The position numbers were made by a program, and so were the translations under genes. A stretch of 64,000 nt of DNA from Bacillota bacterium (GTDB taxonomy: Bacteria; Bacillota; Clostridia; Christensenellales; CAG-138), in the NCBI GenBank assembly GCA_023390655.1, contig JAEWCL010000024.1:109943-173942 (forward strand), written 5' to 3'. This document shows positions 33,323-42,375 of this stretch, piece after piece. The notes under the pieces were generated by a model, which searched no databases, was not told the DNA's origin, and saw only the letters and a list, made by a program, of their open reading frames with translations. Within the stretch, counting starts at the first letter, position 1, and each line of letters starts with the position of its first letter.

Positions 33323-35739
33323 ACCGTTACCTCGACTTGATAAAATTCTTTCTTTGGATCGAACGGGATGATGTCTCCCTCCACCGTTTGCCCGTCAACC
33401 CGCAGGGAATATACACCGGTCTGTACGACCTGGATGCGATAAACCGCGCCCCGGTGCCGCCGTACCACCTCATATGCGCCAAATCCATCCGGCAGGCACG
33501 GACGAACCTTGAGTCCCTCAAACGTTGGCCGAACACCTAAAATATGCTGGCTGACGTTTACAAACGTCCACGCGGCCGTGCCCGTAAGCCAGCTGTTCTT
33601 TGCCTCCCCTTCGTGAAAGGAGCTGCGCCCCGCGACAGTCTGTGCATATACATAGGGTTCCGATTTCCGGATGTCGCTTTTCTCCTCAAGGTACGCGGGA
33701 CAAATGCGCCGGTACAGGTCAAACGCCTCATTGCCGCGGCCAAGCACCGTCTCCGCAATGCTCACCCAGGGGTTGTTGTGGCAGAAGACGGATCCGTTCT
33801 CCTTGTATCCGGGCGGATAGCTTGTGATTTCGCCAAGCTCTTTGTGATATTCGGTGTAGCAGGGATGCAGGAGTTCTACGCCGTATTCGCCCAGAAGTTG
33901 TTCGCGTACGGCGTCAAGCGCGCGCAGCGCCTTGCCGTTTTCTTTACCGATGCCCGCCATCCCGCAGAAGCCCTGCGGTTCAATGAAGATACGGCCCTCT
34001 TTATTTGCCTTTCCTCCCACCGGGTCGCCAAACGCGTCATAGGCGCGCAAAAACCAGTCTCCGTCCCATCCTGCTTCTTCTACGGCCTGTTCCATAGCGG
34101 CGACTTCCGCCAAGACCGCTTCCGCCTCGGCGGATAGCCCGCGGACGCTGCAAAGCCCGGCATATTCCCTGCCGTAGAGCACGAACATACCTCCAACGAA
34201 CACGCTTTCAGCGATGCCGCTTTCAAAGTTGGAGCAGGTCTGGAAGCTTTCCCCCGGCTCTTCCGAAAAGCAGTTCAGGTTCAGACAATCGTTCCAGTCC
34301 GCACGGCCAATGAGCGGCAGCCCGTGCGGGCCTTTGTTATGCAATGTAAATTGTACGCTGCGGCGCAAGTGCTCCAATAACGGCTGTTCGCTGTCTGGCG
34401 CATTGTCAAACTGCACCGGCTCGTCAAGGATTGCCATATCCCCCGTTTCCCGGATATAGGCAGCCGTGCAGGCGACAAGCCAGAGCGGATCGTCGTTGAA
34501 ACCCGAGCCCACATCGTTGTTGCCGCGCTTGGTCAGCGGCTGGTACTGGTGATAGGTGCTCCCATCCGGTTTTTGCACGGCGGCGATGTCTAAAATGCGC
34601 TCCCGCACGCGCTGCGGAACCAGGTGCACAAACCCCAAAATATCCTGGCAGCTGTCCCGGAAGCCCATGCCGCGCCCCATGCCGCTTTCAAAATAGCTGG
34701 CGCTGCGGCTCATGTTGAACGTCACCATGCACTGGTATTGGTTCCAGATGTTCACCATGCGGTTCAACCGCGCATCACGGCTTTTGACATGGTAACGCCC
34801 CAATAACCCATCCCAGTATGTGGCAAGTTCATCCAGCGCCGCCTGTACCGCATCCGGGTTTGAGAAGCGTTTGAGCGTCTTGGCGGCGCCGTCCTTGCGA
34901 ATCACGCCGGGGGATAAAAATTTCTGCTCCTGCGGGTTCTTCGCGTACCCCAGCGTAAAGACGAACGTCTTTTCTTCCCCGGGCGCAAGGGAAACAGCAA
35001 GGCGAAGCGCCGCAATGGGAGACCATCCGTGCGCAACGCTACCATAGCTCGTTTCTTCCCGTACGGCAGCGGGTGCGGCCCAATCCCCAAGCTGCCCCAG
35101 GAATGCGCTGCGGTCCGTATCATAGCCCGCAACCGGCGCATTGACGCCATAATACGCGTAATAATCGCGGCGCTCGCGGTATTCCGTCTTGTGGTAGACG
35201 GTGCTGCCTTCTATCTCCACTTCCCCAATGTTCAAATTCCGCTGAAAATTGGAGGCGTCGTCCACCGCGTTCCAAAGGCACCATTCTACAGCGCCATACA
35301 ACTGGATGCGCTTTTGTTCCATCGTTGTGTTCTTTAGCGTCATCCGGTGAAGCTCACAGGTTTCTCCCATGGGCACAAGGCAGGTTAGTTCGGCACTTAG
35401 CCCATCCTTTTCGCTCTCAAACGCCGTATACCCCAACCCATGGCGGCAGGTATAACGGTCCAACTCCGTATCACAGGGGTGGAACAGGGGGCTCCACGCC
35501 GTTTTTCCGGCTTCTTTGATGTAATAGAATCTGCCGCCGATATCCGCGGGAACGTTGTTGTAGCGGTAGCGGATCAGCCGCTGCAGCTTTGCGTCCCGGT
35601 AAAAGCAATATCCGCCGCCGGTGTTGGAAATCAGGCCGAAGAATTCCTCATTGCCCAGGTAATTGATCCACGGCAGCGGCGTTGCAGGCGTGGTAATGAC
35701 ATATTCCTTCTTTGCATCATCAAAGTGCCCAAACCTCAT
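33319..35739 (-). CDS. GH94 cellobiose phosphorylase
   Basis: Protein of 806 residues, close to known cellobiose phosphorylases. It opens with MRFGHFDDAKKEYVITTP and NYLGNEEFFGLISNTGGGY, which match that subgroup very well, and it carries the catalytic Asp in ADWNDCLNLN. It splits cellobiose with phosphate to glucose 1-phosphate and glucose, saving ATP. The residue before ADWNDC is Arg where related enzymes usually have His, a possible specificity change. AAAGGGG fixes the start. Cytoplasmic; no signal peptide. Other beta-1,4 disaccharides are possible substrates. Confidence 0.9.
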   Translation of the reverse strand: MRFGHFDDAKKEYVITTPATPLPWINYLGNEEFFGLISNTGGGYCFYRDAKLQRLIRYRYNNVPADIGGRFYYIKEAGKTAWSPLFHPCDTELDRYTCRHGLGYTAFESEKDGLSAELTCLVPMGETCELHRMTLKNTTMEQKRIQLYGAVEWCLWNAVDDASNFQRNLNIGEVEIEGSTVYHKTEYRERRDYYAYYGVNAPVAGYDTDRSAFLGQLGDWAAPAAVREETSYGSVAHGWSPIAALRLAVSLAPGEEKTFVFTLGYAKNPQEQKFLSPGVIRKDGAAKTLKRFSNPDAVQAALDELATYWDGLLGRYHVKSRDARLNRMVNIWNQYQCMVTFNMSRSASYFESGMGRGMGFRDSCQDILGFVHLVPQRVRERILDIAAVQKPDGSTYHQYQPLTKRGNNDVGSGFNDDPLWLVACTAAYIRETGDMAILDEPVQFDNAPDSEQPLLEHLRRSVQFTLHNKGPHGLPLIGRADWNDCLNLNCFSEEPGESFQTCSNFESGIAESVFVGGMFVLYGREYAGLCSVRGLSAEAEAVLAEVAAMEQAVEEAGWDGDWFLRAYDAFGDPVGGKANKEGRIFIEPQGFCGMAGIGKENGKALRALDAVREQLLGEYGVELLHPCYTEYHKELGEITSYPPGYKENGSVFCHNNPWVSIAETVLGRGNEAFDLYRRICPAYLEEKSDIRKSEPYVYAQTVAGRSSFHEGEAKNSWLTGTAAWTFVNVSQHILGVRPTFEGLKVRPCLPDGFGAYEVVRRHRGAVYRIQVVQTGVYSLRVDGQTVEGDIIPFDPKKEFYQVEVTV

Positions 35740-35802
35740 AGCAATCCCCTTTGTTCGAATCGGAGGAGGCCGTGTCAACGCCCTCCCCGCAACCATAAAA
35801 TA

Positions 35803-38073
35803 TTATTGATTGAGTTCTCTTAACAGCGCATCGATCATTTCGGGCGCGACCTGGCCGTTGCCAAAGCTCAGTACGGCGCGCAGCGGCATATATTGCAGCA
35901 TTGCTTCCATCATTTCTGTCGAAATGGCTTCTTTTGCCGTATCTGTAGAGTTGTCATTTTGCGGGGCCAGCGCGTTCGCAATGCCGTCCATGAACGGTTT
36001 TAATGCGGATTTCGCCCGCGGATCGGCCATGATATCCATAAATATGCTGTTAAAATCGTAATGCACGGGCAGCTTTACGGTGGAATGCACCGTAACCGTC
36101 TTTTGGAGCACGATCTCCCTGGAGGATTTGCCGATCAGAAGGGCAAACTCTCCGTTTTCCACATGCCAGTCGTTGATTTTTGTATTCCAGTAGGCAAACG
36201 CGCGTTTCCCCAGCGTAAAACGCACCGTCTTTGTTTCACCGGGCAGCAGGTCCACTTTTTCAAAACCCTTGAGTTCCTGCAGCGGACGGATCGGCGTACT
36301 CGTGCAGTCGGAAACATACAGCTGCACAATTTCCTTGCCACGCATGCTTCCGGTATTGGTGACGTCTACAAATGCCTGCATCGTATCCGTATCCGCCATC
36401 GTTTCCCGGTCCACCCGCAGGTTGGAATACGCAAACGTCGTATAGGAAAGCCCGAACCCGAACGGGAAGAGCACCTCCATCTTCTTTTTGTCATAGTACC
36501 GGTAGCCGATAAACACGCCCTCCCGGTATTCTGCAACGTCCTTTTCCCCGCCGTAGAACAAATAGGATGGATTATCCTCCAGCTTCATTGGAAACGTCTC
36601 CGGCAGTTTTCCGCTAGGGTTGCTTTCCCCGAACAGCAGCCGTACCGTGGCTGCGCCCACCGCCTGCCCGCCAAGATACGCTTCGATCACCGCTTTGACA
36701 GCGTTGATCCACGGCATCTCTACCGGGGAACCGTTGTGCAGCACCACCACCGTATTGGGGTTTGCGGCTGCAACCTTTTCAATGAGCCTGTTCTGGCAAT
36801 CCGGCAGGCGCATATGCGTCCTGTCGTACCCTTCGGATTCATACGCGTCCGGCAGGCCCGCAAACACGATTGCAACCTTTGCTGCTTTGGCGCAGGCAAC
36901 CGCTTCGTTTAGCAGCGCCTCGTCTGTGGAGTCGCTTGCAAGATCAAAGCCTTTTGCATAGGCAACATTCCCGATGCCGGATGCCGCCTCCAGCGCGCTT
37001 GTCACCCTGAAACAGTTGATGTGCGAGCTGCCGCCGCCCTGAAAACGGGGCTTTTGCGCAAACTCGCCAATAAAGGCGATCTCCTCCCCTTTGTTGAGCG
37101 GAAGAATTGCGTCCTCATTTTTTAAGAGCACCATGCATTCTTCCGCAATTTGGGCAGCGAGCGCGTGCTGCGCCTCTTTGTCCCATACGGTATCGGGTTT
37201 TGCGTTCTCAAGATACCGGTAGTGGATGTTCAATATCCGCTCCACAGCCTGATCCAGCACCGCTTCTTCAAGCGTTCCCGCACGAACGGCCTCTACAATC
37301 CTTTTGTCGTTCACGCCATTAGAAGAGGGCATTTCAAGGTCAACGCCCGCTTCGAGTCCCTTTACCCGGTCAGCGACAGCGCCCCAATCGGTCACGACAT
37401 ACCCGTCAAAGCCCCATTCGCCGCGCAGCACATCCGTCATATACCGCCGGTTCTCCGATGCAAGCGTGCCGTTGATGCGGTTGTAGGAGCACATCACCGT
37501 CCAGGGCTTTGCCTGCCGCACCGGCTTTTCAAACGCGGCAAGGTAAATTTCGCGCAGGGTGCGTTCATCCACCTCGGAACTAGAGGACATACGGCGGTGC
37601 TCCTGATTGTTGGCAAGAAAATGCTTGATGCTTGTGCCGACGTTTCTTGACTGCACACCGTTGATGTGCGCTGTAGCAAGCTCACCAGTCAGATAGGGGT
37701 CTTCTGAAAAATACTCAAAATTGCGCCCGCACAGCGGCGAGCGTTTGATGTTCACCGCGGGTCCAAGCACGACGTTGACGCGTTCCGCCTGGCAGGCGTC
37801 GCCAAGCGCTTCCCCCAGCGTTGTTAAGAGCGCCCGGTCAAACGACGCCGCGGTGGCGCACCCCGCTGGGAAGCAGACCGCCGCAATGCTCTCGTTTACC
37901 GCCAGATGATCGGCCTCTTCGGATTGCTTGCGCAATCCGTGCGGGCCGTCGCTGAGCATAACGGAAGGGACACCTAGCCGCTCTACGGGTTTTGTATGCC
38001 AGAAATCCAGACCCGAACATAGGGAAGCTTTTTCCTCGAGCGTCATCTTCATAACGAATTGTTTTACATCCAT
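35803..38073 (-). CDS. GH3 beta-glucosidase
   Basis: Protein of 756 residues: GH3 N-terminal barrel (about 10-300) with the nucleophile Asp in YVVTDWGAV, the GH3 C-terminal domain (about 330-560) with YLGGQAVGAATVRLLFGE, a fibronectin III-like domain (about 590-670) and a 95-residue C-terminal helical extension. No signal peptide, so it acts on imported oligosaccharides, removing terminal beta-glucose. It lies between the ABC importer and the phosphorylase gene with gaps of under 90 bases, so it is probably part of the same transcript. Confidence 0.93.
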   Translation of the reverse strand: MDVKQFVMKMTLEEKASLCSGLDFWHTKPVERLGVPSVMLSDGPHGLRKQSEEADHLAVNESIAAVCFPAGCATAASFDRALLTTLGEALGDACQAERVNVVLGPAVNIKRSPLCGRNFEYFSEDPYLTGELATAHINGVQSRNVGTSIKHFLANNQEHRRMSSSSEVDERTLREIYLAAFEKPVRQAKPWTVMCSYNRINGTLASENRRYMTDVLRGEWGFDGYVVTDWGAVADRVKGLEAGVDLEMPSSNGVNDKRIVEAVRAGTLEEAVLDQAVERILNIHYRYLENAKPDTVWDKEAQHALAAQIAEECMVLLKNEDAILPLNKGEEIAFIGEFAQKPRFQGGGSSHINCFRVTSALEAASGIGNVAYAKGFDLASDSTDEALLNEAVACAKAAKVAIVFAGLPDAYESEGYDRTHMRLPDCQNRLIEKVAAANPNTVVVLHNGSPVEMPWINAVKAVIEAYLGGQAVGAATVRLLFGESNPSGKLPETFPMKLEDNPSYLFYGGEKDVAEYREGVFIGYRYYDKKKMEVLFPFGFGLSYTTFAYSNLRVDRETMADTDTMQAFVDVTNTGSMRGKEIVQLYVSDCTSTPIRPLQELKGFEKVDLLPGETKTVRFTLGKRAFAYWNTKINDWHVENGEFALLIGKSSREIVLQKTVTVHSTVKLPVHYDFNSIFMDIMADPRAKSALKPFMDGIANALAPQNDNSTDTAKEAISTEMMEAMLQYMPLRAVLSFGNGQVAPEMIDALLRELNQ

Positions 38074-38156
38074 GCCTGCCGCCTCTTTCTATGAGTTGAT
38101 ACCTGCATTTTACCGTTTGCGTGCAGCCATCCACTATCAATTCCGTTGTGTATTTA

Positions 38157-39011
38157 TCACAACGGTGATACATTTTCGGCCGATACCGTGGAAAGATCCC
38201 ACTCTTCATAAATCTTTGGAACATCGCTGACAAGGCGCTTTGTATAGGCCGCCTTGGGGTTTAAAATCACCTCGTCCGCCGTACCGCACTCCACAAATTT
38301 TCCATGCTCCATAATGTAGACGGAATCGGAAATATAATAGGCAAGCCCGATATCGTGCGTAATAAATATGATGGTCATACCCGTTTCATCGCGCAGCTGC
38401 AGCAGCATATCCAATATGGTCGCGCGCGAGCACGCGTCGATCATAGAGGTTGGCTCATCCGCAAGCAGCAGCTTCGGTTTTAATAGGAATATACGCGCAA
38501 TCATCAGCCGCTGCATCTGGCCGCCGGAAAGCTCAAACGGATATTTGTTGGTCAGCTCCGCATACTTCAAATTGACAAAGCTGCACGCTTCCGTCATCAT
38601 CTCCACCTTTTTCTCGTAAGGAAGCCGCCTTCCGCCGCGCATATGGATACAGTCAAGAAGCACCGTGTCGATTTTATTGAATACGTTAAACGAGGAAAAC
38701 GGGTCCTGAAAAATCGCCTGTATACCCTTCCAGTACTCCTGCCTTTTTTTATGTGTGCCGATATCGCGCTGTTTCCCCTGGAAGAAGAGTTCCCCCTCGG
38801 TTACGCTGGTCAGCCCCAGCAGCATCTTTGCAAACGTCGTCTTGCCGCTGCCGGATTCGCCAACGATAGAGACAAGCTCCCCTTCGCGGAACGCAAAATC
38901 CACATGATCCACCGCGACATTCCGCTTATCGCCTGCGCCGTATATCTTGGTGACGCCCGTACCGCTCAGGCACAGCGGTTCCTGTATCGCCGCCTTTCCC
39001 GCTTCACGCAT
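38157..39011 (-). CDS. ABC transporter ATPase, OppF/DppF type
   Basis: Protein of 284 residues. Walker A is GESGSGKTT, the signature is LSGGQMQRL and Walker B is KLLLADEPTS. It is the second ATPase of a family-5 importer. Its start overlaps the preceding ATPase gene by eight bases; GGGAGG lies nine bases before this ATG. It lacks the C-terminal oligopeptide-type Cys motif found in its partner. It powers uptake at the inner face of the membrane. Confidence 0.92.
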   Translation of the reverse strand: MREAGKAAIQEPLCLSGTGVTKIYGAGDKRNVAVDHVDFAFREGELVSIVGESGSGKTTFAKMLLGLTSVTEGELFFQGKQRDIGTHKKRQEYWKGIQAIFQDPFSSFNVFNKIDTVLLDCIHMRGGRRLPYEKKVEMMTEACSFVNLKYAELTNKYPFELSGGQMQRLMIARIFLLKPKLLLADEPTSMIDACSRATILDMLLQLRDETGMTIIFITHDIGLAYYISDSVYIMEHGKFVECGTADEVILNPKAAYTKRLVSDVPKIYEEWDLSTVSAENVSPL

Positions 39012-40011
39012 GTGCATACACCTCCCGGAGCTCTTCTGTGGGAATAATGCAACGGTATGCACGCCCATCGCCAATATCCATAAGCGGTATGCACATGCCC
39101 CTGCATTCCGGCCTGACATAGTTGCAGCGCTCCGCGAAGCGGCAGCCGGAGGGCGGGTTTTTGAGGTTGGGCGGCGTACCGGGGATGGCGGAGAGTTTCA
39201 CGTCCCTGACGCCTTCTTCCGGCACAATGATGGAGCCCATCAGCCCCTTGGAGTAGGGATGCAGCGGATCAAATACCATCTCGCGCGCCGTTCCCTGCTC
39301 CACGATCTGCCCGGCGTACATGACCATGATGTCGTCCGTCACGTTGTAGAGCAGCGGCAGTTCGTGGGTGATGAATATCATGGATTTGATGTAGCCCTTT
39401 TCCATCAAATCGCGTAGCATCCTGATAACCATCTTCTGGCTGGTCACGTCGAGCGCACTTGACGGTTCGTCCGCGATCAATACCTTGGGATTCAGGATGG
39501 TGGAAACCGCAATGACCGTGCGCTGCTTCATGCCGCCCGAGAGCTCCACCGGATACCGGTCCAGCGCGCTTACGGGCAGCCCCAACACCCCAAAGCGTTC
39601 TTTTGCAAGGGCAAGGATTTCCTGCTTCGTCGCCTTGGGATTGTGCGCGCGCACCACATCCTCAATAAAACGGATGATTTTGCGCGTGGGATTGAGCGCG
39701 TTCATGGCCGCTTGGGGGATGTACGCGATTTCCGTGCCGAGAATGGTTTTTCGCACCTCATCCGGCTTCATGCCGGAAATGTTGCATCCGTCGATGATGA
39801 TATCGCCGCTCGTATAGTGCAGCGGCGGGAAGTAATACCCCATCAGGCTCAGCGCGAGCGTTGACTTGCCGCAGCCGCTCTCACCCGCGATGCCGAGCGA
39901 TTTCCCTTCCTCAATTTTTAGGGAAACCCCTTCCACCGCATAGACGTTTTCGCCGAACCTCGTAATATATTTGGTTGTAAGGTCATTGACCTCAAGCATC
40001 GTTCGTCCCAT
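39004..40011 (-). CDS. ABC transporter ATPase, OppD/DppD type
   Basis: Protein of 335 residues. Walker A is GESGCGKST, signature ELSGGMKQRT, Walker B LIADEPSSALD. The C-terminal oligopeptide/dipeptide domain contains the CRFAERCNYVRPEC Cys cluster, which in relatives holds an Fe-S centre. AGGAGG lies five bases before ATG. With its partner ATPase and two permeases it forms a peptide-type importer that, by context, carries oligosaccharides. Confidence 0.93.
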   Translation of the reverse strand: MGRTMLEVNDLTTKYITRFGENVYAVEGVSLKIEEGKSLGIAGESGCGKSTLALSLMGYYFPPLHYTSGDIIIDGCNISGMKPDEVRKTILGTEIAYIPQAAMNALNPTRKIIRFIEDVVRAHNPKATKQEILALAKERFGVLGLPVSALDRYPVELSGGMKQRTVIAVSTILNPKVLIADEPSSALDVTSQKMVIRMLRDLMEKGYIKSMIFITHELPLLYNVTDDIMVMYAGQIVEQGTAREMVFDPLHPYSKGLMGSIIVPEEGVRDVKLSAIPGTPPNLKNPPSGCRFAERCNYVRPECRGMCIPLMDIGDGRAYRCIIPTEELREVYAHA

Positions 40012-40021
40012 ATCCGGCCTC

Positions 40022-41272
40022 CTAATCCCGCAAAGTAGGATTGAATACCTGGTCCAGGCCGGTATTCATCAAATTCAGAGAGAAGCTGATAAACGCAATG
40101 GAAAATATGACCGGGAAATATGCCCACCACGAACCACTTAAGGGCGCCGCATAGGCCACCGCCCAGTACATCATCAAACCAAGCGTTGGGATTTCTGTGG
40201 TTCTTGGGCCAAGGCCCAGCATGGAAAGCTGCGCCTCAGCGAGTATGGCGGAGGAAATCTGCAAAATAAGCGCCATCACCACATAGGATGCGATGTAAGG
40301 CAGGATATCTGTGAGGATGATCCGCATCAGCGAGTGGCCGGAGAGCTTGCTCAAATTCACATGATCGCGGTTCCTCAGGGAAACCACCTGCGCGCGCACA
40401 GCCCTGGCCGTCCACACCCAGGAGGTAAAACCGATGACAACCGCGACCGTTACAGCCCCGCGCTGCTCCTGGCCGATGGAGAAGGAGATGAGGATCAGCA
40501 GCACAAAAGAGGGGATGACGGTAAAAAGGTTGGTAAAGAACATGATGATATCGTCCACAACCCCGCCAATGTATCCCGCCAGCAGGCCAAGCGCCAGCCC
40601 GATCAATGTGGCGATCACCCCTGCAATGAGGCCGATCAGCATGGATGTGCCGCACGCGGAAACGAGCTTTGTCAGCACGTTTGCGCCAAAGTTATCCGTC
40701 CCCAGCGGCAGGTTAACGATATTTGCTACATCGTTCACGTTCACATAGTCCGTGCCGGAAACCTTGGCGGTCTCAATCAGTTCTCCTGTTTCAATATTTT
40801 CCTGCATGACAGCCATATCCGAGGAATGCTGTAGGCTCTTTAGCTTCTGGTCCAGACGTCCGTAATACTTCCGCTTGGCGGACGTCATGCCTTTGAATTT
40901 CAAAGTGCTCTCATAATGTTCGTTCCACATTGCAAGCAGCGCATCCGTGTCCGTAACATCGATCTCCTCTTCAGGTATGCCGAATGCAACAAGCCATGCC
41001 TTCATTTCGAGGCGATCCTCGCTGCTGAGCTTGCTTTCCAGACGCTTTGCTTCGGCGTCGGGCAGTTTGAAGGTGGTTTTGGGTGCACCGATGCTGTCCT
41101 GTATGGAAACATACATGCCGGGGCGCTGAAAGCTGCCCTGGCCAATCATCAAAAGCGGATTGTCAGGAACAAAAAGCGGATAGATGATAACCGTAAGGAG
41201 CATTGCCACGAGGATGACAAAGCCGACGACAAATTTGGGGGAGTGGAATACCTGACGTAACGTGTTTTTCAT
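40022..41272 (-). CDS. ABC transporter permease, OppC/DppC type, with long external loop
   Basis: Protein of 416 residues, about 100 longer than typical OppC. The first helix (about 14-33) is followed by some 170 mostly hydrophilic residues before the remaining five helices start near 210. The permease core has the EAA-type loop and the INLPLGTDNFGANVLTKLVSACGTS segment normal for the family. The long external insertion may contact the binding protein. It pairs with the OppB-type permease encoded 12 bases upstream. Confidence 0.9.
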   Translation of the reverse strand: MKNTLRQVFHSPKFVVGFVILVAMLLTVIIYPLFVPDNPLLMIGQGSFQRPGMYVSIQDSIGAPKTTFKLPDAEAKRLESKLSSEDRLEMKAWLVAFGIPEEEIDVTDTDALLAMWNEHYESTLKFKGMTSAKRKYYGRLDQKLKSLQHSSDMAVMQENIETGELIETAKVSGTDYVNVNDVANIVNLPLGTDNFGANVLTKLVSACGTSMLIGLIAGVIATLIGLALGLLAGYIGGVVDDIIMFFTNLFTVIPSFVLLILISFSIGQEQRGAVTVAVVIGFTSWVWTARAVRAQVVSLRNRDHVNLSKLSGHSLMRIILTDILPYIASYVVMALILQISSAILAEAQLSMLGLGPRTTEIPTLGLMMYWAVAYAAPLSGSWWAYFPVIFSIAFISFSLNLMNTGLDQVFNPTLRD

Positions 41273-41284
41273 AACCGGTCCCCC

Positions 41285-42292
41285 CTATTCCATTTGCGCA
41301 GCTTTGATGCGCGGGTCGATCAGACCGTATACGATTTCTATTAAAAAATTGGCCAGGAGCACCATCACCGTTATGATCAGCGTCGTGCCGGAAACAAGCG
41401 GATAATCCGCCCCCGTGATGGCGCCGAGTATGGTGGAACCAAGACCCGGGTAGCTGAACACGACCTCCGCAACCAATGCGCCGCCGACCATGGTGCCGAT
41501 AGAAAGCGCAAGGCCTGTGATCTGTGGGAGCATGGCGTTGCGGAACACATAGGAGACGATTTTTTGATCCTTTATGCCTAAGAAACGGCTGTATTTTACA
41601 TAATCCGCATTCAGTTCATAGATAGACATGGAGCGCATGCCAATGGCCTGCCCGCCAATTGCGATGATGACAATGGACCAGAACGGAAGCTGATAATGCT
41701 GGATTACAGATTTTACAAACTTCAGCGAAAATTCAGGGAGCAAGTCAAACCCGTATCCTCCCCCGGTGGGCGCGATTTTTAACTTCATGGCAAAAATGAC
41801 GAGCAGAATGATCGCCATGCCAAAAGCCGGGATACTATTCGCAAACAGCGAGACGGGCAGCAGCACCTTGTCAAATCCCCTGCGAATGTACGCGGCAAGG
41901 GCCCCTAACACGTTGCCGATCAGCCATCCTACAATAATTGCAGGAAATTGCAGTGCGATGGTCCACCAAATGGAAGATTGCAGAATGTTTACTACCGTAC
42001 GGGGATATTGGGTGAACGATACCCCCAGATCACCTCTGAAAAGATTCTGCATATATTTGAAGAACTGAATATGGATGGGCTGATCGATACCGAACAAGCG
42101 CGCGTAATCCTCATATACCCGCTGCAAAGAGGTCTGGTTGCTTGCCCCGCCGGTCGAAATGCGCGCGATAATTCCTACAATCGGATCGTTGGGCATCAAC
42201 CGCGGCAATATAAAATTCAATATGAGCGCACAGAAGAATGTGATCAGAAACCAGATGATTTTTTTCCGAAAATACCGGCTATACCCTTTCAT
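41285..42292 (-). CDS. ABC transporter permease, OppB/DppB type
   Basis: Protein of 335 residues with six predicted helices and the family-typical LGVSFTQYPRTVVNIL and C-terminal GADYPLVSGTTLIITVMVLLANFL-like region (here split by Gly). It forms half of the translocation pore of the family-5 importer. GGAGGTG lies before the ATG used; the frame is open 18 codons further up. It follows the binding-protein gene by 83 bases. Confidence 0.92.
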   Translation of the reverse strand: MKGYSRYFRKKIIWFLITFFCALILNFILPRLMPNDPIVGIIARISTGGASNQTSLQRVYEDYARLFGIDQPIHIQFFKYMQNLFRGDLGVSFTQYPRTVVNILQSSIWWTIALQFPAIIVGWLIGNVLGALAAYIRRGFDKVLLPVSLFANSIPAFGMAIILLVIFAMKLKIAPTGGGYGFDLLPEFSLKFVKSVIQHYQLPFWSIVIIAIGGQAIGMRSMSIYELNADYVKYSRFLGIKDQKIVSYVFRNAMLPQITGLALSIGTMVGGALVAEVVFSYPGLGSTILGAITGADYPLVSGTTLIITVMVLLANFLIEIVYGLIDPRIKAAQME

Positions 42293-42375
42293 GGCTACAC
42301 CTCCAGCGTTGCGTAAGAGAAACAGCCATGCTTCAAGATGGCTCAAAACATGGCTGTTTCCTACTCATCCAGAAA

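Noticed and set aside
38152..38168. ATCAC-N4-GTGAT repeat near the GH3 gene start region
   Set aside because: Short, overlaps the end of the ATPase gene and has no second copy at the other promoters of the locus.
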